The translations under genes were made by a program, and so were the position numbers. Positions 44,685 through 55,900 of a stretch of DNA of 64,000 nt are shown piece after piece (within the stretch, counting starts at the first letter, position 1; each line of letters starts with the position of its first letter). The DNA lies in the NCBI GenBank assembly GCA_014904845.1, contig MU119287.1, positions 62,001-126,000 on the forward strand, in the 5' to 3' direction. The notes beneath the pieces are model-generated. The model did not search any database and was not told the origin of the DNA. It worked only from the letters and a program-made list of their open reading frames with translations. The stretch comes from Acephala macrosclerotiorum. Its lineage: Eukaryota; Ascomycota; Leotiomycetes; Helotiales; Mollisiaceae.

Positions 44685-45450
44685 CGCTCTGAGATGTGCA
44701 ACGAAACTTCGCCCTTGTCCCAGATAATCTGGGACATGAAAGGGCAAAAGTGAAAAGCATCCCAGGCATCTCCAACCATTCACAGAATGGAGTAAGCCAA
44801 TGAGAAGCAAGTTCCGAGGCACTAAAGCGTCAAGAGAACGCCAACCGAAATTGAGATTTGCAACGATACCCAAGCAATGTCCCAGGTTTGGAGAGGACTT
44901 TCAAGCCTTCTCCAGAGATGCTGAACGACATCTTCAACTTCACATCAAAAGATACCCACAGGGCTAGACTAAAGGGAGAGGCTAGGGGGACAAACCTTTT
45001 GTGAGACTTAGCGCTCACCGAGATGTGCAACGAATCAAGAGATGTCCTGGCCGTGAAGAGAACTTTCACCCAGGAGCTATGCCTAATGAATGGCTAGTGT
45101 GCATACGATACCATCCGGCTAGTGTCAGCGTCAGGTCCATCATGCAACGAATCTTGCTTAATGTCCTTGCTTGGGACTTTCGTCAAAGTGCTAAGCTGAA
45201 CGGAGCCATATTCGGGGCACTAGATCATCTGGGGAGCGTTAGTGGAGGGTGCGTTGTGCAATGGGATCTGTGGAAGTCCTGCTTTGTCTAAGGCTTTGAA
45301 GCCAGCATCTACCCATTCACTTTCACTGAAGTACTGTTGAGAGGTAAGCGAGGTAGAACCTAATCAGAGAAGATCCGATGGAGAGATGTGTAACGAAATC
45401 TAATCAGAGTCCTTCTTTGTGTCCAACTTCACCCCTGAAGCAAGTGGGTG
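44685..45450 (+). repeat. Degenerate interspersed repeat, about five units
   Basis: A core GAGATGTGCAACGAA recurs with changes at about 44690, 44849, 45019, 45135 and 45382, each followed 10-15 bases later by a (AT)GTCC block and often by GACTTTCA or ACTTTCACCC. Spacing is 115-250 bp. It has no coding function that I can see. It may be a decayed minisatellite or nested fragments of a transposon. Confidence 0.6.
44719..44739. repeat. Perfect 21-bp palindrome
   Basis: TGTCCCAGAT, one central A, then ATCTGGGACA: a perfect inverted repeat inside the first unit of the array. Imperfect pairing continues outward (GCCCT with AGGGC). It could form a hairpin or be a protein-binding site. Confidence 0.7.
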
Positions 45451-46234
45451 TGTCATGTGACACCTTACTTCAGAAATGGAAGATGGCTCAGTAGCTTTGT
45501 TATACTGAGGGAGTTCGAGTCTTTGGTATATTAACATCTACAGTTAGGTGTCCTACCTACTTACCTATGTACATTTCGATTGAAATGCGGTGATCAAAGC
45601 TGTGCTGAAGTTCGCATCTCAATTGGTTGTTTCGAAGGGAGGCGAGGCAATTACGCCTCGCAGGGAGCTTTCCCTGACCGACCAGCTATACTTTCCTTCG
45701 TTCTCTGGTGAGATCGGTTCCATGATATTGATCATCTGCCGAAGTTCAATAACTACAGCGACGACGACGACGACTTCGCGGCTCGAGTTGTTATGAAGGC
45801 CGCGATAATGAGGTCAGACTCAGCCATACTTGAACGTCATGAGCTTCCTTGAGGGGTATTTTTCTTGGCGATCAATCCAGACTTCGTGCTAAAGTTCAGA
45901 ATGCTGCTGCCCCTTTCTCGTAAGCGAGGCTTGGCAGTCCAGCGAAATGTCACCCTGACACTTCGAAGATACACGCATGCGCGAGGTGGAGATACTTTAA
46001 AATTGAACGTACCTGGTAAAGAAGCATCCTGATTTCGATGTGGCAATGTTGAAGACAATATGAGGTCGGGCCTGTTACAACGTTCCAATATCAAGCGACA
46101 TTCTAATAAGACAGCAAAGTCTGCTTTCATGTAGCATTTAAAAGTGAGAGCGCGATAAGACGAAGAACGTGGATGCGAGAACTCATCAATAAATTATTTA
46201 CTCCTATAAGCGCCTTCCATATTATGTCCAATCT

Positions 46235-47595
46235 CTAAGAATTACATATATTCACCCCGGCAACAACACACATCTCCCAATCCCATCTGGCAGCCGCTGT
46301 CAAGTCATCCACATTCAAAATCCCCACCCCCAACTCCACCAGCTGTTCCCAAATCCTATTCCTCCATCCCACAGGCCAGCTCACCGTACCCCAATACCTA
46401 CTCTTCAAACCCAACTCGTTCGCCTTCTCTACCTGCTCCTTAACCTTCTCCTTCTGACTCTCAGTCAACCATCCAAATCTCACTGCCCCAAGAGCAGCGT
46501 TGATATCCGAGCTAGTATAGTATGAGTTATTGCTATTATATGGAGAGTTCGTATCAGAGAGGGATGCTAGAGGGGCGTCGTAGAAGATGTCGCGGTAGCT
46601 AGAGTTGGAAGTGAGGAGGTCGAATGGTGTATTGCCTGTTCCGACGACAGTCAAAGGGCGGCGTACAAGGCCTGAAGAAGGTGTCCAGTATGTGAGCCAA
46701 TTATGGGAGCGGAGAGTTTCTAGTTGTGAGACGGCTGTGTCCCATGTCTTGTGTCCGTCTGTTTTGAAGTCGAGGGCGAGGATTAGGGAGGTGTTGGGTG
46801 ATGTTGAGAAGACGCCGACGGGAGATGATGTCTCGATTGCTAGAACGTTTTGCGTTCCTATCGCTGGCCCGGTTGTGGTGTTTGGAGCGCTTGATGAGAT
46901 AGCATTTTGGTGCGAGAGAATGTCGAATAAAGGATCAAGATATAGAGATCGAAGTGTTCGTGATTGAGTCAATGATTTCGAGTTATGGCCAACAAAGAGA
47001 TCAACAGTTGCATCTGGGAGGTTGCCGATCCAGATGTCTGCCTCTGTACCGATACAACCTGCTGCTAGTCCTTCGTAAAGTGGTATTCGGTGCCAGTAAT
47101 CATTGTGCGCATGGCATTGTACTGGAATCACTCCTCTGCTAAAATCTTCTTCCCAAGTTGGGTATGCCCCGTGGGTAGAGTTGGGTGCGTGGTATGTTTC
47201 TACAATCTTTTGAAGGCCGTTATTGAGATGTGGTATTCGAAGCCGGTTCGCGACAGTGAGGATTAGGGCAAGCCATGTTCTGTTGTTTGTGTTAGCCCGG
47301 GGAGAGGACGAGTATTGAGTGATGACGGGAGGGTGACTTGGACGTACACAATAGCAAGTGAAGTTATGAGTAGGATGAATAACGCAGGCCATAACAGTCG
47401 TTTAGAACGTTGGGTAAGTCTGTTAGAAAGGAATGAAGGACCAGAAGGTGTTTTATCTCCCCATTTTGGAAAGAAATGGTGAAGTGTTCGATTTTGCGGA
47501 TGAAGAGGCGTTTGTTCGAGCAGTGAAAAGGGTGCAACACTTCTCTCGTCTGAGAAAGGGGAGTCATCTCTGTAAGCCATGTTTGGTGATTGCAA
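46235..47595 (-). CDS. AIM6: Altered inheritance of mitochondria protein 6 (PLC-like fold)
   Basis: Two exons: 47348-47595 and 46235-47279 (68-bp intron), 430 residues. AIM6 proteins belong to the PLC-like phosphodiesterase (GDPD-type TIM barrel) superfamily; loss alters mitochondrial inheritance in yeast. The intron falls in a membrane helix (LLWPALFILLITSLAIV | TWLALIL), making a type-II anchored protein with a cytosolic N-terminus. The barrel starts VQCHAHNDYWHRIPLYEGL, with the catalytic-type HAHND and GTEADIW residues, then LALDFKTDG and WGTVSWPVGWRNRIW near the end. Several N-x-S/T sites in the luminal part fit secretion-pathway glycosylation. An ATG at 47580 is an alternative start. 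Confidence 0.9.
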
Positions 47596-49529
47596 CAGGA
47601 GATGGAAGATTTCGATATATTAGCTAATTGTTCTCCAAGATGAAGAACGAAAATGAGCTCTCCTGGAGGTGAATCACGTGATAAAATGGAGAACTCTGGT
47701 TGCTAGGTAGAGCCATATTAGATGTGTCGATTAGTAACAAGCGATCTACCGAGCAGATTTAAGAACGCAATCCGGGGCTGAGCAGCGCCAGCCATTCCAA
47801 AAAAATCTACCTCGCAATGTTTGGTGAAGCGAGTCGATACACGACCTCCACAATTAGGCTGCAATATTTTGTACCACCACTACCAATGTCGACCGAACTC
47901 CGGCACTAGACACCGGGAAATTGCGTGTACGGCACGAATGTACGAACATGCTAATGGAGATGTTATCAATTACGAAAAATTACCTCAGCAATTGTTATGG
48001 AAAGGCAGTTTCTGGTGGGCGAAAGTCAATTTGCATCCAGATCCAATCCTTCAAGGCAACAGGAAATATCTGATGTCCGATACGAGAAGTGGAAAATGGC
48101 GCATTTCCGGCAGGAGAAGTCCCACCAAGATAGTTCGAATCAAATTGCTATGATACTGCGCCTGAGTATCTGTGCGGTTTGTGGTTGTTGTTTGTTATGT
48201 TAGTGTTCGAGAGTGTCGGGATGCAACATCTGGGACGTGAAGGAGCAGCATCAAACCTGGCCACCTGAACATGTACACTGGTGGGTCACACCAAGAGTCA
48301 CATGCACGATCTAGGATGATCTTTATGCCGTGTCCTTGCAAGAACGATTGCTTGCTTTCGTACCGTACTAGAAAGTGGTGCATCATGAAGCCAAGAAACA
48401 GAACAGCCTGTAAGCTTTTCAACACCGGACATCACAACCTATAAAATCATCAACACTGCAAGTCTGTAAAGAATACTCCGCCATAAAATCATCCACCAAG
48501 CTTATAGATACACGAGACTCGATTGGTATCATGATTCCCCATGTTGGTAGAGCTTGGACGCGTTGCGTTTTTCGCTAGAGGCTTTGTACGGCTTGCACAA
48601 CCACAAGTCTGGGCACGAAACTGACATCGCAAGCGCGAAAGGCGATACCAGAATCTTAGGACGAGCTTCCTCTTTGAGCTCTTGATGTTCTCAGGGATTC
48701 ATTTGCTTTGCTCTCTATTTCTCAGAAGGATCGATGTGCACCGTCCACAGTTGAGTTCTCGCGGGACGACTGTCGAGCGTTCTCATTGTCCGGTCTCGCC
48801 CGGATGCTGACTGAGGAGAGCCATATCTTGCCCTCAGAGCATTGATTAATGCACTTGACTTGGGATCAAGCCGTAATGAGATCCTGACATGCATCTCGAT
48901 TATTGGTACAGGGAATGTGTCGAGGGAAACTAGCGTCTGTTGGCAAAGCAAACGTGAAAGAGCGTGATTGAAAGATAAGGTTGATGTCTTTCGACATTGC
49001 CGAGATGAATCCTTGTACTCTTGATTGGGATTAGCTCCATTGGAACAGGCACTTCGTGCTGTTTAACAAGTGACATATTTTGAATCACAGCCTTTTAAAC
49101 TTGCAAGTGCTGTACGATAGCTTTGAAGTCTATGCTTTCAGAAGGGAATTGAACACATAAAAGATTGGATTGGCTGCGATCGATGTTGCTACTCTTATAT
49201 CCGTGGGTTCGCCAAATATACTAATATTCAACGACTTACTTCCCCGTTCACAACGTATCCATAATTTCGACACTTCAATACCGTACTGCAAAAGAATAAA
49301 AAAAAAAAAAATTTTTTTTCGCAAAACCACTTACCAGGAAGTACAAGTACAAGTGGCTGTCGGCTGGGATCACGTGTTGACGCGATGGTCCCACTTTACG
49401 AGCTAACGCATTGCAGAAAGTTAAGTTCGAACTTCGTCTTTCCCAACTCCTCCTCCCAATTGAGGCTCCCTCACCAGCCGCAGTTTCTACCACCCAGTAT
49501 CGGCCCACACTACGAATCCTGCTGCGGCA
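47596..49529. other. Intergenic, no gene seen
   Basis: About 1.9 kb between divergent AIM6 and the 2EXR gene. Short frames only. It contains a run of A followed by a run of T near 49300-49320, a low-complexity tract. The part before 49530 presumably holds the promoter of the next gene. Confidence 0.5.
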
Positions 49530-50864
49530 TTGTCTAGTACAAGGTTAGTGGAAATATCTTCCCGGCCTGATTCACCTTTGCTGCACACGACGCTGGACAT
49601 GGCATCCCTTTGTTTGCCTATTAGATCAGCATCTGATACTCCCTTCCGCTTCCTCGATCTTCCTCGCGAGATCCGCGACAGAATATACGATATCATTCTT
49701 TCTGTGCCAGAGCATAAACAACCAGAACGAGAAGAAGCGGGTCTCTATGACATCCCTCACGAAGTCACAAAATTGCGATGCAATGTCGAGACCCAAATAC
49801 TCCAAACATGCCGGAAAATCTACTCCGAAGCTGAATATATAATGCGCGAAACGAACCTTTTCATCAAAGTCACAGTCAGGTTCCTCTTTGAAGAGATCCT
49901 CCCCGTCCTCATCGCGGAGCGACTACCAATTCTCCGAATACCTCCAAAGAAAGTTAAATACTTCAAGGGTTCTGTCTTGTCGCATGAGATTACCGTACTT
50001 GCACCCATACAAGAGAAGGCCAAGACATTTGTATTTCTCTATCGAGACCTCGAGCGATTCTGCAAAGCCCTTGCGAATGCCCAATGGCAGGTCAGCCGAC
50101 ATGACGAAATGGTGTCACACGTTGTTACCCTTGTGGACCCATATGCGGGCGAGAAGACTTCCAATCTACAGACGTTCTATTCTCGGAAGCTACAAGAGAA
50201 GCTCATAGCGCCCTATCGAGCTGAATTACGAGGCTTTCCCCATTTTAAATTCAAGGGCGCTATTGCGAGTGATTTGAAGAAAACCGCTGAAACGGAAATC
50301 ACACGGCCGGTGACCCTCGATCCAAAGGATGTTCTTGTCGAAGTAGAGGAGCTGAAAACCCAAGGCAATTCGTGCTTTCGCAACGGTGACAGAAGAGGGG
50401 CCAGTGAGTACTGGGCCCAAGCATTAATGAAAATGGAGCGGGTTATGGGGGGCAAAGCGGGGCAGCGACTTCAAGACGCTGGTGGGGTACCGTTCCTCAA
50501 CAGCATGGCAGCACTCACTTTTGACCTCAACTCGAACATGGCTCAGAATCATCTTAAGTCAATGCGTCAGTATGCTGGCAACCAGAGACTTGTGAGTTTA
50601 TTTGCTGCAAACCTTTCCGACTCAATTTTCGCCGCGATTCGTGCAGCGAGCAAATATCCTGGTAGCACTTGGCGGCCGACACCTCAACAAGTCGCAAAAA
50701 TTGCCTACAAGAAGGCGGTTGGGGTTAGGCTTGGTGGAGAGGAGCTTTTGATCTCACAAGCGGAGGGCGCTATTGAAACGGCGCTGAACGCGATGCCTGG
50801 TGACGTTGAGATTCAGAGGGAGAAGCAGAGGATTGCGCAATGGCGAAGCAGGATAAGCTATTGA
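49530..50864 (+). CDS. 2EXR/F-box-like protein
   Basis: A single exon of 444 residues, or 421 if translation begins at the better ATG at 49599. The N-terminus has FRFLDLPREIRDRIYDIIL, the 2EXR motif typical of many fungal proteins of unknown function, followed by VETQILQTCRKIYSEAEYIM. The rest is mostly helical and includes ELKTQGNSCFRNGDRRGASEYW, which looks like a TPR-like helix pair. The length and intronless structure are normal for the group. F-box-like function in protein turnover is only suggested. Confidence 0.8.
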   Translation: MSSTRLVEISSRPDSPLLHTTLDMASLCLPIRSASDTPFRFLDLPREIRDRIYDIILSVPEHKQPEREEAGLYDIPHEVTKLRCNVETQILQTCRKIYSEAEYIMRETNLFIKVTVRFLFEEILPVLIAERLPILRIPPKKVKYFKGSVLSHEITVLAPIQEKAKTFVFLYRDLERFCKALANAQWQVSRHDEMVSHVVTLVDPYAGEKTSNLQTFYSRKLQEKLIAPYRAELRGFPHFKFKGAIASDLKKTAETEITRPVTLDPKDVLVEVEELKTQGNSCFRNGDRRGASEYWAQALMKMERVMGGKAGQRLQDAGGVPFLNSMAALTFDLNSNMAQNHLKSMRQYAGNQRLVSLFAANLSDSIFAAIRAASKYPGSTWRPTPQQVAKIAYKKAVGVRLGGEELLISQAEGAIETALNAMPGDVEIQREKQRIAQWRSRISY

Positions 50865-51648
50865 ATCTGCTTCAGAGCTCGGATAGCTTGGTATATCTTT
50901 GTTATCTATCATGGTGTCCTCATACCCAATTGCGAAATCTATGCAGACTTTGAGCGGACTTTCTTTTTGACATTTCCATTCCATGTCTTTCAGCCAGGAT
51001 AGAACATTCCAACAAAAGTCTTGAAATAGGACCCCTAGAGTTGTTTTCTGACTCTCTGCTCGGTGTTTTAGGTTCTAAGTTACAGCTCCGTCTTCGAATA
51101 TTCTACTTAGGCTTCAAAAGTCGGGGCTGTGAAAAATTCTGAACATTGTTCGAGCCATCTACCTCAATTAGTATAGTACAATTTGAGACCCTCTTTCCAC
51201 TCTACTTGCTCTCTGAGTAGAAGGCCTCACAGGGTGTTTAGACATTGACTCAAGCTCGTGAGGCTGTTCCGGTAAAGGCTCAGGCACCTTGGTACATGGC
51301 AAAGCGCAACTTTGTCAGGAACCTTATTCCGCCTCAATTATTCCCCACGGGACGGTTTCGATTGGTAAAACTCGATTACAGAGGTCAATGACGGTGAGAA
51401 CTGGTGAAAGAGGCCTGTTGGAGTTATATAAGCGAGGTACCTTCATGCGCCAAGGTATTAGTCAGTTGCCCCACCCTCCTACACCGAATGTTCTTTCCTG
51501 TTCTAACTACTCATCAGTTGAATGTTCTAGACTCTCATCTTGAACGCTAATCCTCCTTCATCATAACCAGAATCGCTTTTCATGGCTGAATAACGATCTC
51601 AACACTTGCAACGCAGCCTCTCGAGTCGCCGCTGCGATACCTTTCAGC
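50865..51648. other. Intergenic, no gene seen
   Basis: About 780 bp between two plus-strand genes. Short frames only. It should contain the promoter of the regulator gene at 51649. Confidence 0.5.
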
Positions 51649-52975
51649 TTGTCCAAAGTTGCCAAGGTTGGAACCATGCCACCTGATCCTTCAAGTCAAG
51701 AGTCTTCTATACCTCCAATCATCGCCTCATCAAGCAACCACCCTCTAGCATTCGTCATTGTGTCTCATCCGACAGCAAGACAAGGTGCAGAAGTCCAGAG
51801 TCAAGTACGGCGCCATGTCGCATATCGGTGGCATGAGGATTCTCGGAGGAGAAACATGGCACCACGAGGACGGCCCAGATTATTGGCCCGGAAGGCAATT
51901 AAATCAAATTCAAGTCGACAAAGCACTCCAAGGTCCTCACAGACAGTCGTCAGAGAAGATGAGGATGATCAGCCCCGCCCTTGTCAGGCAAAAGAAGAAA
52001 CTGCTCTGGCTTCATCAACAGATGTTCTTGCTTTCTCGCCAAGTCCTGGCTCAAGTCCAGTGACCTATCTTGGAGGAGGGAGGATTGATCCTTTCAATGG
52101 CTGTGCTGTACGGTGCAATACGATGGAATCATTTCTTCTCGATCATTGTGAGCCATGCTTTTCCTATTGAACTTACGGGGTATTAGTATCTGGCGTTCTT
52201 GCTCGTAAAGCGCAGTGTGTCATGTACATTTTCGTCTCAATGTTCCAGCTACTTTCAGACCTCGTATCCAAGGTTTGCGCTTTCTCTTCACCAAATTCAT
52301 TACCTAGGCGCCAAGCTCATACTCTCTAGATTTCCAAACATTCGCCGCAAAAGTCTCAGCCATCTACACTTCCGCCGAATCAGCGCAACTCCAACTCCAA
52401 GGCATTCCTAAACAATGGGTCTCGTTCCTCATCACCGACGCCGGAATTCTCGCTGGCGTCTTTCTTCGTGCTTGCAGAACCCTCAGCGTTGTAACCAGCA
52501 AGGCGTATTTGGACAAATTAGCGTTGAAGTATAGAGCGAGATGTATAAAAGCGCTAAGTATGAAGATTGCGAAAGTTGAAGAGGCCTTGAGTCTTGAGGC
52601 TGTTGCAATGATGTTGATGCTAACAACTGACGAGGTATGGGAACCATTATCTTAGCCTTGAGTTGATAAATGAACTTGGAGCGGGCTAATGATGCTTTAG
52701 TTTTATATGGGAAGTGCAGAGACAATGAGGTATCACGTAGATGCTATGCAGAGAGTTGTGAAGCTGAAGGGTGGTCTTCAAGGCACACCCTTGGAGGGAG
52801 TTATATTACGACTTATTGAATGGTAAAATCGCTTTCCATAAGAAGTCTAATTATGCTAAATAGTCTGAACAGGAATGACTTACAGTGTACCTTGCTCGCG
52901 CAAGAGCATGGACGACCCCGCCGATACCCCGCTGCTGGTGATATTTTAACTTCCGGTTTCCCGACCTTTTCGTGA
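51649..52975 (+). CDS. Fungal_trans_2-type regulator without zinc cluster
   Basis: Five exons: 51649-52147, 52216-52272, 52330-52634, 52701-52822 and 52873-52975, giving 361 residues; every junction keeps frame. The N-terminus has FVIVSHPTARQGAEVQSQVR, the leader that precedes the Fungal_trans_2 domain in many regulators, and a basic PRGRPRLLARK patch resembling an AT-hook. There is no Zn2Cys6 finger. Then come TYLGGGRIDPFNGC, WVSFLITDAGILAGVFLRAC and METMRYHVDAMQRVVKLKGG-like sequence, ending HGRPRRYPAAGD. The protein is shorter than usual at the C-terminus: a GTGAGT at the stop could be a donor to a missed exon. Role unknown, probably nuclear. Confidence 0.75.
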
Positions 52976-55900
52976 GTATATACGTCAAGTTTTAGATGCA
53001 CATATCTCATATATATATACGTATATAAGTAATCGAGCAATCTAAAAGGCATTCAATCGTGCTCAAGCGCAGGGTGCATTCGTCCTTCTCAAGAACATCG
53101 CCTCAAAGCTGGAGCGGGGTTGCCACTTCTCCAGTTTTTAGTACCCATTTCCCAACGCTCCTCACAGCCTCACGAATGAGTAGCAATTCCAACGCCTCCT
53201 CCGCGGCTCCCGACTACCCTAGGTGCTCCTAATGATGGTTGCATCGACAAGCAAATCGTAACGGAGAGGGGGAAGCCTCACAGACTTACGCCCATCGATT
53301 CAGCCACCTTCGTTTCAAGACAAAACTTTTTTCACATCCAAGCAACGCATCCAAAAACGGATTTAGCCTCCGTGTAGAGTCCTAGTCAGGTTTTCCCAAA
53401 GAGCATCCAAGTTCACCGTCGCTTCCTCTTCCGGAAATGCCACGGATGAGGCGACCCCGCTCTTGCACCTTCCTTGCAATCAGCTCAGCAGGTGGCACGA
53501 CAAGCTCTTTCCCGAAACTGCAGAAGCACTTCATCAAATACTGAATTTGGGTTTGAGAGGCTACTCCAATGGTCTGCCAACAGAGGCAAAGTTCGATTCA
53601 GTGCGGGTTAACAAGACAAGGAGGGGCAATCATGCTAAGCGAGATGTCTTTCTAGACCCTTTTCTATCATGTCGGAGGATGAGTACTTCTGCCTCATCTC
53701 AAATAGAGTCAATTCCAAATTGTAGAGCTCGGTTCTGCGTGTTTTCTCGATGGCTCTCTAGCATTGCTCCTCGATCTAAAAAGTAGTATGTTTCCATTGG
53801 CAGAAAATTTGCCCTACTGAGCTTCCCGAGAATTCAAGGACATTGAAAATTGTTCACCTTGCTAAAGATTTCGAGAAGCAGCCGCAAAGATTGAACACTG
53901 AAAAATGCTTTCTTCGGTGTATCCCAAGTCTGCTGCTACCATCCCCTACATCGACACGAGCAGAAGATTAATGTGAAAAGAATCGGTGACGTGTTTTATT
54001 GTGTACTTCTACAAGGTTTGGAACAACTCTGTCTTCAAATTTTTTCAAGAAAGCCCTCAAACATGATACAAAAATGTTTCATAAATGCAAATCAGCGCCG
54101 ATGTGCTTCATCTAGTTAGAGTGACTCCCATAGACATCCAAGTAGAGGCATAGCGATTCTTACTACTAATTCTCTTTGCTTATAACGGAAGTTGAAGTCA
54201 TCATGAATACGTCTGAGAGTATTCGAAGGCACAAATGCTACATTTCTATCATACACAAGTTGTGTACAGCAGCTTTTGACTCCAATACCTGCAACTCTGA
54301 AGTGCTAGAGGTAGATAGTTTCCTGGCTCGAAAGCAAGTGGCAAGCTGCATTGTCAGAGAGCTTTATTGATCCAGGTGAGGTGTATTTACTGAGCTTGGA
54401 GGCTGACTTCGAGTCTCTAGTGCTCGATTTCAATAGATGAAAAGATGTAGTCTGAGAAGGAGGGGCAGTGTAGGATTCTTTAAAGCGTGCCAGCGGCATA
54501 CTTCATCCACTTGAATTTGTTGAGAGGGAAGTTTATCTCCGCACGCTGTTGCCATTGCGAACATTCACAGGTTCTTAGGATGAGGTTAATCGTCATACCT
54601 TTCAGATAAGGCCGAAATTCCTTCGTTGTTTGACTTGATACTTGCCGAAACGGGGTAGGAGGGAGGCCCTCACTCTGCCTTCTAGGAAAGAAAATCGCGT
54701 CATCAGTAGAGAATTTGGGCATTGTACCTTCATTGAATGAAGTTAGCGAGATATCCCCAGCGTTGCTTGGGTTTTATCACACGCTGAACTAGACTGAGAG
54801 ACCGCATCTAGTAAAGGGTATGATAATGCTCAGGGGTTGTGGTCGTTAATACGCACTCAAGAAAGTCCAGCCTGGGCCGAGACTCTTGGGAATTGTGAAT
54901 TTTGGAGCGATATGGGTACGAATGGAAGAAACAGTTGATTTACAAGCGAAGGTTCCTAGGGAAGCAGAGCAAGGGACGCATGCGAGATGTAGAGATTACA
55001 GTTTTGCTGCCAAGCTGTTTGGCCATGCTCCCACTTCCGAGAAGGGCTCCAGCGGAATACCTCAACTCCTGTTCCGCTTCGAGCCCATGTTCCCGCGGAA
55101 GTTAGGTTACGGTCTTTTGCGGTCATTTAAATGCTGACTGTCAATCTGGAAATCGAGCTAACGAGGTATTCGACACTCCCGAGCAACGCAAGACACAACT
55201 CGGCGGAAGAGAGCTAACGGGTAAACGCTCAGGTACTGTCGATATCTTTTGAGGGCATTGCCCAACCCAGAAGCAGAGTCTGAAAAGCCTCATATCAACA
55301 CTCAATTCATTGAGTGCGTACTGGACATGGTGCTAGGTGCTTGCTTGAGTATTTGCCGTATTGACGGCTTATGACGATGAAAGAAGTGGAAGGGCAGAAG
55401 GATCTAGATCTATTTATACAGAGGAATTCAGAGCGTGAGTGACTCGAGAGGTGCCACTATCATGCTGGAAACAAACTAGGAAGGATCGAATCCTGAAATG
55501 ATGAAGAATCTGCGGAAGCAGTTAATCGCCTTCAAGAAACGTCGACAAGCTATGGTTTTGATGTTGGATTCGAGAAACGATGTTCGTCCTCTGCACCCTG
55601 ACTTTAGTGGAAAGCCATTGATTAGAGTACGACGCTTCAAGCTTGGAGTAGTTCACAGGAGCAATAAGCTTTCCGTCTTCTGACTTGACCACATCTGGTT
55701 TGAGCATGCGCACTTAAAGGCCACTTGCAACCCCTCAGCACTTCGTCACGATCACCATTTGTCAAAATATGACAAGAATCTCAATATCTCAGATCCTGGG
55801 GAACCTTTGTCACTCTCGAAAATTATGTCAGTTCGCAAAGCTGGTCCTGCAAGATCTAGATTTGAATGCTGGAGATATACTCGCCATGGTAGTGGAAGGA

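Larger units (their letters stand above)
44462..46234. other. Gene-free stretch with repeat array
   Basis: About 1.8 kb between the HET and AIM6 genes. The first half contains the degenerate repeat array at 44685-45450 with a perfect palindrome near 44719-44739. The second half (45450-46234) has no convincing gene. The frames in it are short and unconserved in appearance. Confidence 0.6.

Noticed and set aside
45470..45530. GGCTCAGTAGC and GTTCGAGTC resembling tRNA A and B boxes
   Set aside because: The two boxes are too close together and the T-stem does not pair; no acceptor stem.
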